This document shows positions 20,481 through 33,980 of a DNA stretch of 53,316 nucleotides, piece by piece. The stretch is taken from contig WION01000362.1 in NCBI GenBank assembly GCA_015039365.1, positions 1 to 53,316 on the forward strand, given 5' to 3'. Source of the stretch: Amanita rubescens. Its lineage: Eukaryota; Basidiomycota; Agaricomycetes; Agaricales; Amanitaceae. The notes beneath the pieces were generated by a model. That model did no database searches. It was not told the DNA's origin and was given only the letters and a program-made list of their open reading frames with translations. Position 1 is the stretch's first letter; each line of letters begins with the position of its first letter. Both the position numbers and the translations under genes were made by a program.

Positions 20481-21732
20481 TCATTGTACCTCAAGCATCT
20501 CCAAAATTGTCACCGCTCGTGACCTCTTTGTTCCTTGAGTCTTGTCAGAAGACTTTTCCAAAACCTCTGCTGAAAGGCCAAACAACGATGTGGTTGTTTC
20601 TGCCTCTGTTTGCCCGGGAGAGGTCGATTCGTCCTTGGGCTGATCAGGTTGAAGATGGGTTTGGCATGTCTTGACCAAGGCCTGCGGAATACATCGTGAG
20701 CGGACGATACAACTCCATACTGTTTTGCCTACATCTCGCGCTCCCCCTTTGACATTTTTCAAGTACCACAACAAGAGAGGCATATGTTCATCGGGTATCT
20801 GTCAATGGGGTTAATTGACTATCACCTCGTCGGTTAGATGACCTGACGTACCATTTCGGGTGACCAGATATTCCGAATGATCCAATTTTGCCTCGCCTTG
20901 TTGAATTTCCATTCGGCTGGATTACAATATTGGGAAAAGGCGTACGAGAGGCCTACATGCAATATAAATTCGCGACCTAACTTTGTATTGACAAACATAC
21001 CTTTCAGCGACTGCTCTGATAAGGACTTGTCTTGCGCTGGGTCACTGACTTTTGTTTCGCCTTTACGCTTCTTTTTTGGCAACTGCCCTTCAGCCACGAT
21101 ATCAGGAGCGGAGGTGATCGTCTCCCCATCAGCAGATAGAGATTCAATATGTTTGCGCTTCTTGCTTTTCTTCGATTCCTTGGGTCCTTCATCTGGAGCC
21201 GAAACGGTCTCGACAACAGCTGAAGTATCGTCAGCCGAAATGGCCCTTTTCTTTCTCCCAGCCCTTGATTTTGACTTTGAGGGTCCATCCGGCGCAGAAG
21301 CGCCAGGAGAAAAAACGTCCGAATTGTCTGACACTGTTTCTTTATTCTTTCTCTTCTTCACCTTAGACTTAATCTCTTCTGCCGCTGGGTCCTCGATTGC
21401 CGTCGACTTGATTCTCTTTCTTTCTTTCTTTTTCTCCTTGGCGGATGCGACGCTCAACTCCGATGGAACATTTTCAGAAACCGCTTTCCGTTTTTTCTTC
21501 GGCTCCTGGATCCCGTCGTCGTCATTCTCGTCAATGCCTAGTTCCGCAAGCACAGCAGCTGCCGCAGCTTTAGCAATCTTTTTTTCCTTCTTACGCGCCT
21601 CGTCATCATATTGTTGTATCTCGTCTCCGCCAAGTGCCGGGGTAGCATTTTTCTTGTTTTTACGCGTTTCCGCTTCTCCCTCTCCCACTAGCTTCTCGTG
21701 CTTGCTTCTACGCGTTTTTTTTGTTGGGGCAT
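20481..21732 (-). CDS. WKF-domain protein (C7orf50-like), probably nucleolar
   Basis: A long Lys/Glu-rich, low-complexity N-terminal region (PKKKRK-type basic clusters) precedes a compact C-terminal domain with EWKFNKARQNWIIRNIW, then PDEHMPLLLWYLKNVKGGAR. That matches the WKF domain of human C7orf50 and fungal relatives, which are associated with nucleoli and pre-ribosomes. Introns follow PEM and GGARD. The open frame has no ATG near its 5' end. The ATG at 21732 is one base out of frame across an A8 run (21713-21720), so the start is uncertain. It is divergent from ARL1, 183 bases away. Confidence 0.7.
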
Positions 21733-21915
21733 CTGTGCTACGTCGGTTCAGACATTTCTGGAATGTTATCAGCGCGAATACGCACCTTTATCGACCATTT
21801 CGTTGTGGATGGCCAGAAAGGAAGATGATCTCCGCCACGTGGGGAATATTTCCAAAAGGGGAAACTTTGCGTTTGTAAGTTCGACACGCAAGTCAGCCCG
21901 CCCGTCCCTTCTTCC

Positions 21916-22788
21916 ATGGGTCTTTCGTTTTCGACTCTCCTTAGCTCCTTGACCTCGCTGGTGCGGTGGAGCAAGGACCAGGATGTCCGCATTCTTATGT
22001 TAGGTTTGGATTCAGCTGGGAAGGTATACTGGTATTTTTCTGTACAACACCGAATCTGACCGTATTGTGATTTCTAGACAACGATATTATATCGGCTACA
22101 AGTATGTCATGTGCTCTTCTGGAATCTAATTGCAAGCCGATGCCTTTGATAGATTGGGGAAGTTGTATCAACAATACCAAGTGCGTCATTGCTCTGCGCG
22201 CGCACCTGCTCCGACTAACAAATATGGCGCCATAGCAATTGGCTTCAACGTAGAGACCGTACAAGTAAATAAGCAACGTCGTACATCTGCAGAAACGATG
22301 GCTGATATATCACCAGTACAAAAATATCAAATTCCAAGTGTGGGACTTGGGAGGTCAATCAAGCATACGGTGTGCATCTTTCCTGCTTTGCATTTCCCGG
22401 CTCGAATGCTGTATAGACCTTACTGGCGCTGTTACTTTCCCAATACGTCCGCTATTATTTATGTCATTGATTCGTCTGATACGGCAAGGCTCGGCACGTC
22501 AAGAGCCGAACTTTTGACGATGCTGTCCGAGGAAGAACTGAAGGGTGTCCCACTACTCGTCTTTTGCAACAAACAGGACATACAGGGTGCCTCAAAGCCT
22601 GAGGACATCAGCGAACAGCTTGGTTTGGCCGGCGGAGAAAAGTCGAGACCATGGAGTGTCAGAGGTTGCTGTGCGACAAAGGGGGAGGGCCTAGAAGAAG
22701 GCTTAGACTGGTATGCTTATTCAGGTAGCCTTGTGATATATATCCATTGACGTGTCCTAGGTTGGTCAACGCCATCCAGAGCAAGTGA
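21916..22788 (+). CDS. ARL1: ARF-like GTPase ARL1
   Basis: This Golgi small GTPase recruits GRIP-domain golgins at the trans-Golgi. Seven exons (21916-22023, 22078-22101, 22153-22180, 22236-22264, 22317-22369, 22417-22710, 22761-22788) sum to 564 bases, 187 residues, typical for the family. Motifs are Gly2 for myristoylation (MGLSFS), the P-loop GLDSAGKTT, switch 1 TIPTIGFNVETV, switch 2 WDLGGQSSIRPYWRCY, NKQD, and CATKGEG in place of the usual SATKG. The order FQVWDLGGQ...IRPYWRCY is ARL1-like rather than ARF1-like. The reading frame is fully intact. Confidence 0.95.
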
Positions 22789-23891
22789 TTCTTTCTTGCT
22801 CTTTCCATTTACTGTGATATCCGTCCTGCATTTTTCCCCACTAGTCATGCTTTATCAGCACACCTGTTAATTTTAGTTGGACACATCGCTTACTTGTGCA
22901 TGTAATCAGTTTGGTATGATATGAACACAAGGAGCAGGCCAGTGCCTATCCCGGTCAATCGATGGTGTGAGCCCCTAATCGTGGCTTGGATCATGTGTTG
23001 TAGCTTGATATATGGGGATGGAACTATTATCCACGCAACTTGGTGGCGCTGCAATCATCGCATGAAAGATTTAAATACCAGGAGCATGTTGCTACTATGC
23101 CCGGTATAAAGGGCGACAACAATCTACGTATGACTAGTGACTACTTACCTAAGTACGTAAGGTACGTACAGACATAACTCTGAAATGTGTGCGGAACAAG
23201 GGAAAAGGGGACGCGGTGATAAGAGAACTTGTACGTGTCAAAGCTCTGCAGATGGAAGTTCCAGAAAAAGGATGTAAAACTATTTTTGGGTTTTATCGTC
23301 GTTAAATCGGGAGTAGATGCTCCCAGAAGCGAAATCATGAACGTAAGAAGCAAATAAACACAGGCCACTAAAGTATTAGCAACGGTGAAAGACATCGTTA
23401 GATACCGGTGTTTGAAATGTGAGGTACAAAGAGAAAGCGTTGCACCCAACGCGGATCGAGTCTCGTACAGGGTCCATATGCACTTTGGCCGATGCGATGA
23501 ATCGAAGTTCCAGTCGACGAAGATTGCGCAAGCTCGTGCAGAGGCCAAGGAGGTTCTTTTATCCCCCTAAATGGAGAAACTTGAAGGGTGTTGATAGGTG
23601 ACATGCGGGGAGAAGCGGGCTTATAGATCCCCGGACAAGCCTGAAAATCGTTTTGACAGGGGCAGTCGTAGGGAAGATGCCCATACAGGATTATAGAACA
23701 AGGTCGGCAAAGACAGTTGACGAATATTGACAAGTTGCCGATGGGAAAAAAATACACACGTGAATTTGAGAAAGAGTCAAAGACAGGGAACTAGAAGTGG
23801 ACGCCAATGGTGCTGACCAGAGTGAAGTATTGTAAGTGTGTCACGAGGAAATCTATGTTGGGACTTGCAAGCTAGCGGAACAGTTGGTGCG
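22789..23891. other. Intergenic between convergent ARL1 and the cyclin gene
   Basis: Roughly 1.1 kb holding the two 3' ends. A minus-strand frame at 23141-23548 has one hydrophobic stretch (LVACVYLLLTFMISLLGA) but no family resemblance and no splice partners that I trust. I call no gene. Confidence 0.35.
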
Positions 23892-26228
23892 CTACGTTTG
23901 AATCCATGCGGGTTGATGCATGACACTGGAATGATACGCGTAGGCCGGTACGGCATACGCATGAGAATTCGCTGCAAACCAATGAACGGACTCATCGCCC
24001 GCCGCTACATCGAGAGCTCCTCCCATATGAACGTTGTTGGGTCTGTAGTTGAAGCAATTCTGAGAGAAAGTGCGTATGTGACCACGAATTTGAGTGTTGT
24101 CATGGGATAGGGAATGCGTCCTCATGTGAATCATGGGAATTGCATGAGGATAGGGGTAAGGTAAGAAAGCGGCTAGATGATGGTTCGCAACTTCATATCC
24201 ATACCCTGTTGACAGCTTTGCTTCTGTGGCGTTACCATGCGAAATCCAGGTCTGATCTTGGTAATTTGAGTCGGAATAGGAAACGGGCCAGGCGGGAAAC
24301 ACGGTCATACCGGGAGCCTGTACTGCGACGTAATTTCCACTCGTTCGTTGCCTATCACGAAAAATTGGCTCGTCGCCAGCAGGGCTCCATTTTGCAGGCG
24401 GAGGTAAATTATGCTGAGTGACCGAATTGGTAGACGAGAACCCAACTTTCCCGATAAAACCGTTCGTACGGCGTCGAGGAAGGTATTCCTCTCTCAGGGG
24501 ACCGTCTTCGTCAAGGTTGATGTCATCCATCGCCTTCTCATTTTCCATCTTTTCCTTCTTGCGTTGTTCCAAGCCCAGAAAAGCAGGCTGCGGGAATGGA
24601 TAAACCACCAAACGCGTATGTATGATATCCTCAATGGCTTTGCGGATGATCAAGTGAGGATTACTGGAAGGACGGGAAATAGGTTGGACGTGCGAAGGAG
24701 GAATTGAAGACAGATGATGAGAGCGAATGTGTTCCATCCAGTCTGACCATTTATCGTGTGGCACCGACAAGTTATATGAAAAAAGATCGAGAGCCAATAT
24801 TTCCAGCTCGTTCAATAGGTGGATTGGAACATTCGAGATGGAGTGCCTGTCAGAACGTTAGAATCAATTAGTCACGTCCAAGCTAAGAACATACCAGGTT
24901 TTGTTGGAGAATGTATGATCATCCAGCCACTTATTGGCCAGCATACAGCCAACAAGCACGAGGCGAAATGGCACGCTTTCGTCCATCGGGGATAATTGTA
25001 AAATGGAGTCGCTGGTCGTGGACCGTGTGTCCCCAAATAGAGCTGTCCTAAAATGCTGTTCCTTCACGTGCTCCGGTCCCAGAGTAATGGATCCGCAGTA
25101 TACAGGAAGTCGTACAATATACCACAGCGCCAAAAACACAGCGGAAGGATGCAAGTTGGTGGAAAGAAGAACGGAGTGTATGGACGAGGCCAGACTGCGC
25201 GGAGGGGGATCCAAAAAGCGCGCAATAGGAATAGAGCTAAAGCTTAGATTAATAATGGCACGCATGCAATGTGTTGATACGACTCACGTAGGATTAACAT
25301 AGTTTGGTGGCAAATTATAACCAGTCGTGCAGACCTTCCAGACATAGCTAGCCATCCATTCTGCAAGCGGTTCGGCTAGTTTCTTGTACGGAGCAGCCGA
25401 ACTAGAAGAAACAGGTGCTTGGGCAGGCTGTTTAGGTTGCTCAACAATCTGGCCGGCGCCTACACTCTGAAAATCCTGTACACAGGGCACCCTGGCTTTG
25501 GGCATTGCATTCTCTGCGACATTGAAGTCCATGCCACCAGATTGCTTCGACCCAGCGACAGCTCGGTCAATAAAATCACAGAACGGCGTTACCGGCTCCA
25601 TGGGGCTTGGGGCTCCCTCAAGACCGCTTCCAAACCCAGGTGACTCATCTTCAAACACGGGGGAGAAAGCACCACGTTCGTAGGGATGAGCGGCCGGGAT
25701 CGAAACGTCGGTGTGGACGGAGGCGGGTGAAGGATTAGGAGCACCAAACTCTTGAGGTAGGCTTTCGACGGCATAATCCATGCAGGTCTCCCATTTCCAC
25801 TGAGGAAGATCTAATTGCATTTCATCGTCTGCCTCGCCATCGTTTGCGGACACAACTTTGGGTATTAATGGTCGGGGTAAATCCAACACGGTGCACAGGG
25901 GCGGAATGCACGCTTGCGCGCGCTCTCCTTTAATGACGGGCGCGTTTGCCGCGACAGCCAACCCTTGAGAAAAATCCTGCGCAGCAGGCTGTTGAACTTG
26001 GCTAGTGTTATCGTCCTCCCAGATGCGACGCGGCTTCTGCCTCCTCCAAGTAGGTAGAGATTCAATCCACTGCTCGCGAGTGCCGTAAGAGGGCGGAGGC
26101 CCAGTAGGCGAGACAGGGAGAGTGCGTGTTAAATTCTGGAATGGATTTGCTTGGAGGCCGCCAGACTTATTCTTCTTGATGACTGGGTGGGCAACGAGCT
26201 TGGAAGTTCGAGGAACAGGAACCGGCAT
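23892..26228 (-). CDS. PCL/CLG1-type cyclin (Pho85-class CDK partner)
   Basis: Three exons are joined by GTGAGT and GTATGT donors. The N-terminal 320 residues are low-complexity and Pro/Ser-rich (starts MPVPVPRTSK). The cyclin box follows: SSIHSVLLSTNLHPSAVFLA, RLVLVGCMLANKWLDDHTFS, then NELEILALDLFSYNLSVPHD. That spacing and the ANKWLDDHTFSNKTW stretch match the fungal PCL/CLG1 cyclins that activate Pho85/Cdk5-type kinases. The C-terminus is Tyr/Pro/His-rich and disordered-looking. The start was chosen as the first ATG of the open frame. The specific subgroup is uncertain. Confidence 0.8.
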
Positions 26229-26851
26229 CTGCAGCTGGGATAGAGACAAGAGGAAGGTGCCAACGACACAAAAGTTGTGTCGATGACAGCCTAGGCTCCG
26301 ATCTCAGGAAGCTCCTTCAATGGTAAGGAGCGATGTAGGAGAGAGAGAGAGAAAAAAATCAGCAGTCGTGAGGCGATTCGTAAAGTCGGCGAAGAAAGCG
26401 AACAGAAGAAGAGCTAGGCGCTGACGAGAGGCACTGAAGGATGGCAAACGCGCAGCAAAGGCGTGCCTTTTTGGAAGACCCGATAGGTGGACGGGCAGAC
26501 GACGAACAAGTCTCTGCGGTGGGCGGGGAGAAAAGAGATACGGCCCTCCTCAGTCTCCTGGTTGTCGGGCGGAAGAAAATCAAGGAACCTGGCAACTAGA
26601 ATCGACAGAAGAGGGTCGATCCGCCTGGTGGATGGGAGATGAGTTTTTTTCTCGCTACCGCTGTTTTATAGTATGATTATGTAAGCGAACCGGGACACGT
26701 TCGCATTCGTTTTCTGAGTCAGGCGACTGACTTATCGATGAATCAGTTGTGTTTCCCCTGTCTCGTATTACTTATGAGTATATTAGTATAGTATATACAT
26801 CACCGATACCCGTGTCCCCTAATTATATAATCCCTCCTCGCGCGATCCCTC
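26229..26851. promoter_or_regulatory. Divergent promoter region cyclin / STRIP gene
   Basis: These 623 bases separate the two ATGs. A GA run (GAGAGAGAGAG, about 26341-26351) lies on the cyclin side. A TATA-rich patch (ATTAGTATAGTATATACATC, about 26781-26800) lies 50-70 bases before the STRIP-gene ATG. No other site is certain. Confidence 0.45.
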
Positions 26852-29800
26852 ATGGCTTTTTCCCAAATTCCAAATTTTTTCACGGGCGCCTCTCCGGATA
26901 CCAACGGCAATAATCCGAATCAGTCTGCCGGCCTCGACTCCATCACCCTGGGCCAGCTCCGGTCCCTTGTCGGAACAGGCCCAAAGCCTAAAGTACGGCT
27001 TGTCTCCACCTTCAGCATCTACTCATCGCTCCCCTCACTGTAATATAGCAATCTTTGTTTGATTTCAAGTATGATGACGAAGACACCGTCATGAATGAGA
27101 TTGAGGAATTCTATTCTTATGTCGAAATGCCACAGGCCGCTGAGAATCTAAGGGCTTGGCATGGTTCGTTTCCCGGAGGTATGTACGCGTGAGGCTGGCG
27201 TGCCCAACAATGTATCATTCATATGACGGCATGTAGAATGGACAAAAGCGTCATTTGCAGAGCGCAAAGCGCATGTAGAGATTCTGCTGGAGAGCCTCGA
27301 ACATCGTAATCCAGAGATTCGTTTCACAAACGCACGTCGGCTGTTCTACGTACTCCAAGGTCCGTCCTGACGGTGGCACATCAACATTCTGCTAATTCAA
27401 CTCAGGCACGTTTGCGGAGGCGGTCTCACCCGAGCATCAATTGCATTGGATATTTGAGAACTGCAAGGTTGTGCGCTCGGCTAATGGCGTTAGTGCTGTC
27501 GTGGATGCCATAAAAATCGCAAGCCACAAACACGACCTATTGTGGTAAGTCGTAGTTGTCGTAATGCATTTACCATTTGAACAACCTCCCGAACAGTGGT
27601 CTCACAGACCAGGACGCTGCCCAGCTTGGAATGACTCCCACAGATAAAGCTGATCTACTGGAAGAAATTATCACAGAAATTTCAGTTTATTTTGGAATGT
27701 TGTATCTCTTAGTCGAGGTGTTCAAGGGCCATAGTGATTTCGCTGATGAATTAAGTACGTATGATTTCATTCCGACAAGCCGACGTTTTACACGCCGTCA
27801 AGTGAGCCTAGATCCTCCCTTACCTGTTTACTTGTTCCATCTGGTTGCGGGACTCCGAGATAAAAGCACTAAAGGTTATCCAATCAAGAAGGTGAATTTC
27901 AGGACAATTTTGATGACCTGAATCCCCATGAAACCCTGCAGTTGCTTCTTGTTCTCTGGAAAACGTTATTAGCAGTCTGGGGTGGTGTCAGGGAACATGC
28001 TCGTGTTAAAAAAATCGCCCGGGAAATAGCTGGCTTACCACCAGCTCGGGAAGGTGTGCCACTTGTCTAGTAACAAGAATTATTTCTAACTCTGATATCT
28101 CAGATGACAAACTCAAGTCCACCCCCATGGATATTGAGACTTTCCGGCAAGAAACCTCCGTTAAGTACCCTACCTTTGTCGCACCTCCCCCTCCCCCTCC
28201 ACCTGAAGAAGTGTCTGCGCCGAAACCAAATTTTACAAAATTCACATCGAAATTGTCGGAGGCGTATTTACCGATACCTGTGCGGCACCACTATCACCAC
28301 GATGAAGAAATAGACCCTAACGCCATACTTCAACAACAAGGATTTATCAATCCCTTCCTTCAACAACAGAGTTCGCCCTTTCAGTCAGGCCCTCAGCCTG
28401 CGACACCCGCTCCAACTCCACCGCCTTCTCCGAAACCCAAGAAACAGCAATACCAGACAGATCAAAACAGGCCTTTCTTGTTTCCATTTTCAAAACATAA
28501 TTCCCGCCACGTTCCCTTTGCCATCGAGGAAGCCGACCGCTTGTACAACAAACATATACATATGAGCCTGGCATTAGCTCAGATGTGGAAGACAAGGGAA
28601 GACTGTATGATCGCTGAAAGTGGACTTGACCATTTGCCTGGTCATGAAGGGGAATACCAGTTCTCGACGTTTAATGCCAAAGCCATGACGGTACGATGCT
28701 TCAATATCAATACCGTTACGTTAGACGAACGTTGTGTAGGATCCGGAGAATGCTGAACTGCTTCCAGACGCAGAGTTACTTGAGCGAAAAATCACGGAAG
28801 CCACGAAAGCTATGGAAGATGCCGAATCAACTGGTGACAAGCGAAAAGCCGCAGAGCTAAAGGAAGACTTGATGCGATTAAAAAGGGTGGAACAGATATA
28901 TGTACGATTATAATTTTCTCTCTGAGAAGCCGTAATGACGATTTGTAGAGCGCCGTTTTACCTGTCTTGTCTGGCTGGGTTCTAGTTCTCTTGAAGCTAT
29001 TGTTAGCGACTGTCTCGGCGAATACAGGAATGCAGCCACAATCCTCTACAGCCTCCGGCTTCACACCAGGTACCGTCATTTATAACAGTTCGTTCTCAAA
29101 CGGCCCTGATTCTTTATGAAGATTTTGTTGTCCAAGAACAGCCGCCTCAGCCGCCTCCTACTCTTGACGAAATCGACGTGACGCGACACCGTGAAATCAC
29201 GTCAAAAGCCGTGTCGGCAATACTCCTTTTAGTGCTCAAATGGTTCAAGGTTTCTCGTACGTACATCAAGTATCAGAAGCTATGAATGCTGAGCTGTTGT
29301 GATTCTTATAGATGTTATGAAATTCCATCAATTAGGGCAGCACTTGCTTGATACAAACTGCCTGCTACTCATTCTCAAGATGTTTGGACTTCAGGAAGTG
29401 TCAAACTCCGTTGTCTCGAAAGCGGATTCTCCCGATAATAAGCTAGTCCTTTCATTTCTCACCCATTTCTAATTTGACACTCCATTGTAACAGCTTTTTT
29501 CAATACTGTCTGGGTTTTTCCAAAAGTCCCCAGGTGGTCAGATCAGAAGAAAATCAACCACGCCCTGCAAGACAGACCATTGTCAAGACTACCATTCTTC
29601 CCAACGGCGAGAAACATGAGGAAGAGGTGGAACACGTTTTAGAATACTCGTGGCGGAATTTCTTCTCGGCAATCAACTTTGCAAGGATTATGCATAAGTT
29701 ATCCAAGGGAAGATCGCACCGCATTGGCATGCTTGTACAATATAAGAGTTCTGTAAGTTTCGGAAAAATGATCCACCGCGTCCCTCATCGGCTATGTAGG

Positions 29801-30886
29801 CGGTATTGAAGCGCGTTCTTCGCGTGAATCACCCTATGCTCCAACTACATATTTTAAAGTTGATCAAAAGTCAAGTGCCATTCTGCGGCCGAAAATGGCG
29901 GCAATGTAAAGGTCCCATGACTCCCTGTTCATTCTGCTAACAAGTGACGTTAGCGAATATGAAAGTAATTACGTCTATTTACCTCAATTGCCGACCAGAC
30001 CTGCGCGACGAGTGGCTGACGGGCATTGAGGTGGAAGATCCTGCCGATGCTCAGATTCAAGAACAAGCCTTGCGACATCTCGTCAAATTTTGTTAGTTCC
30101 AAATGGGTTTTTTGGGGACTTGCTAATAAATCCGCCAGATAATACGCATCGATACGGTCCTGTAGCAACGGCAAACCAACATGCTATGCATCGTAGATCC
30201 GGTAGCATATCTCACCATATTGAAGGACTACATCCAGGGCCGGAGCTTTCAGCCCTCATCCGCCCTGCGGGAACACCAAACGTTGTCGAAGCGGATGTGT
30301 TCCCACCCTCCCGTTCACACGCACCAGATCCTTCGATCTTCTTGCCTTTTATAGCAGAGGATATCGCTTTTGAGGAGGAATATGAAGAATATCTCTCCGA
30401 TATTGGCTGGACCGTCGATCATGCAGGTGAAAGTCAAGGCTTTGGCGGGGGGACATCTGCATGGCACCGTCTTCCGGAGCTTGTCTCAGAGATGACTGAG
30501 GGCATTAGCGACAGCGAAAGTATAGTATCTATTGGAGACCTTGGCGACGATGCCAGTGGGAACAGGGACGAAAAAGAAGCCGTTGATGAGAATTTAAATA
30601 ATTGGGAGGTGGGTGTTTTGACTACCATCACGCTCAAGGCTCAACAATGGGGTTTAAGCATTTGAGTCCGAAAACTATGGCGGCCTTACCCAAATCACCC
30701 CACGGGCGCAGGTCAAGTTCGGGGGCTGGATTACGACCAGTTATGCCTTTTGGTCTGGACGACGGTAGTGCTGTTGACCTGGATGCTGATGATGAGGTTC
30801 CTGAACTCGGGCCCATGCCCCGGGATCAGAATGGACCTTTTAGTTCCGGCGGCGGCGTCGACGAAGTGGAATATGCGTATGGGTAA
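26852..30886 (+). CDS. FAR11: Far11/STRIP-family subunit of the STRIPAK complex
   Basis: This is the scaffold subunit of the striatin-PP2A phosphatase-kinase complex, which controls hyphal fusion, septation and fruiting in fungi. Exons join in frame throughout. The N-terminal N1221-type region includes FDFKYDDEDTVMNEIEEFYS, ANGVSAVVDAIKIASHKHDL, EVFKGHSDFADEL and LLLVLWKTLLAVWGGVREHA. A disordered Pro/Gln insert follows, then the DUF3402-type C-terminal region (SGWVLVLLKLLLATVSANTG, FHQLGQHLLDTNCLLLILKM, EYSWRNFFSAINFARIMHKL). The tail is acidic. One intron (29442-29493) uses a GC donor. The intron before DFVVQEQPP is 52 bases, ending TATGAAG. Confidence 0.88.
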
Positions 30887-31056
30887 GTAACCATTCACAT
30901 ATATTTTATAGGATTAATTACATTGATTTAATTCAGTGTTTAACTTGACAATATTCTACATTAGTTAATCATGAAAGAGCCCCTTGTTTTAGTCTTGGAG
31001 GGAAACATGATGAAGTGCATCGCAGTAATATGTTTAAAAAATTCGGATGTGAAATG

Positions 31057-32627
31057 TCAAGTGTGTTCAGTGATTGAAGGATTGGAGTTCAGATCATGTA
31101 CCACTTGTTCATAAGTCCCTGCAGCAGTGTATCTGGCGGAAACAACTTGAAGAGGAATTTCAATATCTTGCTGTGCATCATCGGGCGGAGCGTAGTATAA
31201 CTCGACGAGCTCAAATATCAACCTGTTTCCAGCAGCGCACAAGGCCGCAATGGAAAATCCTTCAAAGATTCTGTACCATTGTGGCTGACACGGCGGATCA
31301 CGTCAGCGCTTCGGCCAGCACATGGGTAGAACGTACCGAAAGAGTTAACCAGACTGTTGCATTGACGGAAACGATGACGGAGGTCCTACATATCAATCAG
31401 CGGTGCATCCGGCGCGAATTGTATGATAAGACATACAAAGTGAAATAAAAGATGCTGTATTTGATGAAACCTGCCCATGTCACGATGTGATCTCTACCTA
31501 ACCATCTCACAAACCGAGCATGCTTGATGGAGATTCGCGTTGCGAGAGCAATAAAGACGAATTTGTATATAAGAGCCGGCAACCAAAAAATTGCTGAGTA
31601 GGACGGGACGCGGTGGAAATAACAATTGGCTGTGCGGGAAACTACCGAATAATTGTTTTCTGGCAGGACAAGTTAGATGGAATAACCACATATTCGGTTT
31701 GGCCTACATTACCTTTAGAGGCAACAATAGAGATAATAACAAGTATGACGACGGTTGTGCAGACGCCCAGAATGTAACCACCAATCAGAATATTCCTAAT
31801 TCGCTTAGCGTTGCTATATATAGCAAAGGTGCGGTATAACATCGCAACTGGATTTTGGTAAATTCACTGGTAAAAAGGATAACCACATCGGACGCTTACA
31901 TTGCAACAACCATATCCACACAACGATGGCAGTACACCAATCTTGGACTCGAAACCGTATCAGGCCTGAAATGAGTAATATGAACTTGTTCTCTCGTAGG
32001 CAACTTTGCAAGGACAATTACAGCTGACAGCAAAGGAATATGTTCCTAAGCAGAACAGTAAATGGACGGGGAAAAAAATCAAACATACGACTAGCCAATA
32101 AATCAGCGGGCGTCAAATAGAAACCATCCGACTCACATCCGTATTATCAGCAAAAAGCAGTACTGTTTTTTTTTTACTGAGCCAAGGTAACAATCGCTCC
32201 CCCGCGACGTACCTATAAACAAAAGCCTATTTAATATCAGTTACAGGCAGTCCAGAGATATTCAAGGTCAACTGACACCAGGCACAGGGGACCAAAGTAA
32301 CGATTCTATGCAACCGAATTAAGAATAGTAGAACTCTCTAAACAATGAAACGTACAAAGAGAAACAGTGTTTTTGCAGGCGACCAGCGGCGAGGCTATTG
32401 GACTATTCAGCTGACTGGCCAAACCTACATATTATTACGTTACCCAGATGAGGTCAACCTGGAGGCGAGGTCACATCGGCTCTTAAATAAGGAGAACCCA
32501 GCTTACCTCACGGTCAAGTGTGATTACTTTAGCATGTTTTCAACTATACTGTTCACATAGACAGGAAGTTAAATAGCTTACACCAGTCATAAACCACCAG
32601 AGTAGCCGATGCGGCTAGATGCAGCAT
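31057..32627 (-). CDS. Multi-pass membrane protein, DUF6533-like
   Basis: Many small exons on the minus strand give the family signature: MLHLAASATLVVYDWLITLD REVDLIW then RRWSPAKTLFLFVRF. Later helices include WCTAIVVWIWLLQ, RTFAIYSNAKRIRN, LIGGYILGVCTTVVILVIIS, FWLPALIYKFVFIAL and a terminal NRLIFELVELYYA. Agaricomycete genomes carry many of these orphan membrane proteins of unknown role. The ATG at 32627 was chosen because it opens the first helix, but an upstream exon is possible. Exons around 32100-32250 (poly-T tract) are unresolved, so a damaged copy cannot be excluded. Confidence 0.65.
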
Positions 32628-33980
32628 ATGATATCAACGTTCAATTTCAAGGTCTCGCATTTGAACACACCTCTGCAACTCAGCGGAACCGCATAGTCCA
32701 TTCGGGTCGTAGTAGAAGGCGACTGTACAGCATGCAAAACTGAGCAGCGCCGATAGGAAGGAAATCACTAGCGTCCATTCAGAATCATAGCGCCTTTTAA
32801 GTAGATCTGACACATTCAAGTTGGACCCTGAAGTTAGAAAAGGGTCAGCTCGGTCGGGAAAATTATGAGCGGCGACTATGTACTAGCTTGACAGCGATGA
32901 ACTTCTTGTATAAAAATATCTCATATCAATAATTTATATCAACAAGAGTGACAAATATCCGTAACATGACGATGGTGTATTGACCTCAAATGCAAATGAT
33001 ATGCTGTGAGTGCAGGATAGATAAATCGATAAGGTTCTCCACCACTAAAAGCTCCGTCGCTAGAAGGTTGTTCTAGGACGGTGATTGAGAGTATAACGTC
33101 GCATTATCGTAATACGGCAGAAAATTTCTGGGAAATCCTGCCTTCATAGTAATCAATGATTGAAAAGAGGCACTCACAGACATCGGCGCGTGTAGCGTGC
33201 GTAACAATAAGGGGTGTGCTTGTTCCCCGATCACGGGCCGTGCATCACTTATGTCATGAGAACTTATTTTGCGAAATTCACAGTTGAAAACTTGCAAATA
33301 AGCAGCTGGCCTGAGAAAGTATGTGAATCCTCTAGTGCGAAAGGGTAAGCAAACAGGTTATGGAGTAGCTTTGGGGCAATGATTAAATTGGAATTTGGAC
33401 GGGCAGCAGTTACTGCGCACATGATAGGTGTTCCTGGTAGGGGCACACAAGTCGTATTTGGTGCCTAGGGTGAGAAGATTGCGAAGTAACATGGTATGAC
33501 TTTCTGTTTTGCCAAGTGCTCGCGACAGCAGTGAAGTACAGAATGACCCGACGACAGCTGTGGTGTCTATCAGTCTCACCCTTAGTACAAAGATACGAAC
33601 ACGTCTAATGTCTGGTCACTCGCGGTGCGAAGAGCAAGCGAGAATTTGTTTGTATGTATGGACTTGCTTTGTACCATGTTTTATCGTGTCATCCACAATT
33701 TGGACGTTGTCGGTGTATGTTGAACCCAGTGGCTTGTGACACACCAATTCTCCGTCGTACATCCATCGTCGTTCCACAGAAGTTGAGAGGGATTCGTACA
33801 GTCTCTGGCCGTGATTGCATTCACATGGAAATGGGTCCGTGCGCAATCTCTGGGTTTCCCACGTATCTGACATAAGCACGCTGAATCCCAGCTTTGTTTG
33901 CTTCCCCTCAACCACCACACACCCCCCAGCAAACCAACCACAAACATCGTCTATCGGCTAATTCGCTGTAATTCCGACGC
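32628..33980. other. Intergenic, no gene recognised
   Basis: The region holds several short frames on both strands. The minus-strand frame at 32634-32819 has one likely membrane helix (LVISFLSALLSFACCTVAFY) and could be an extra 5' exon of the DUF6533-like gene. The rest (33073-33918) has no recognisable domain. I find no RNA gene. Confidence 0.35.

Noticed and set aside
20877..21878. 333-codon plus-strand frame opposite the WKF gene
   Set aside because: It is the mirror of a Lys/Glu-rich coding sequence (giving Phe/Leu/Ser-rich text) and has no domain; the minus strand carries the WKF motif.
29060..29120. An apparent 19-base intron or single-base insertion in the FAR11 gene
   Set aside because: A normal 52-base GT-AG intron starting at the same GTACCG donor and ending TATGAAG restores the frame, so neither oddity is needed.
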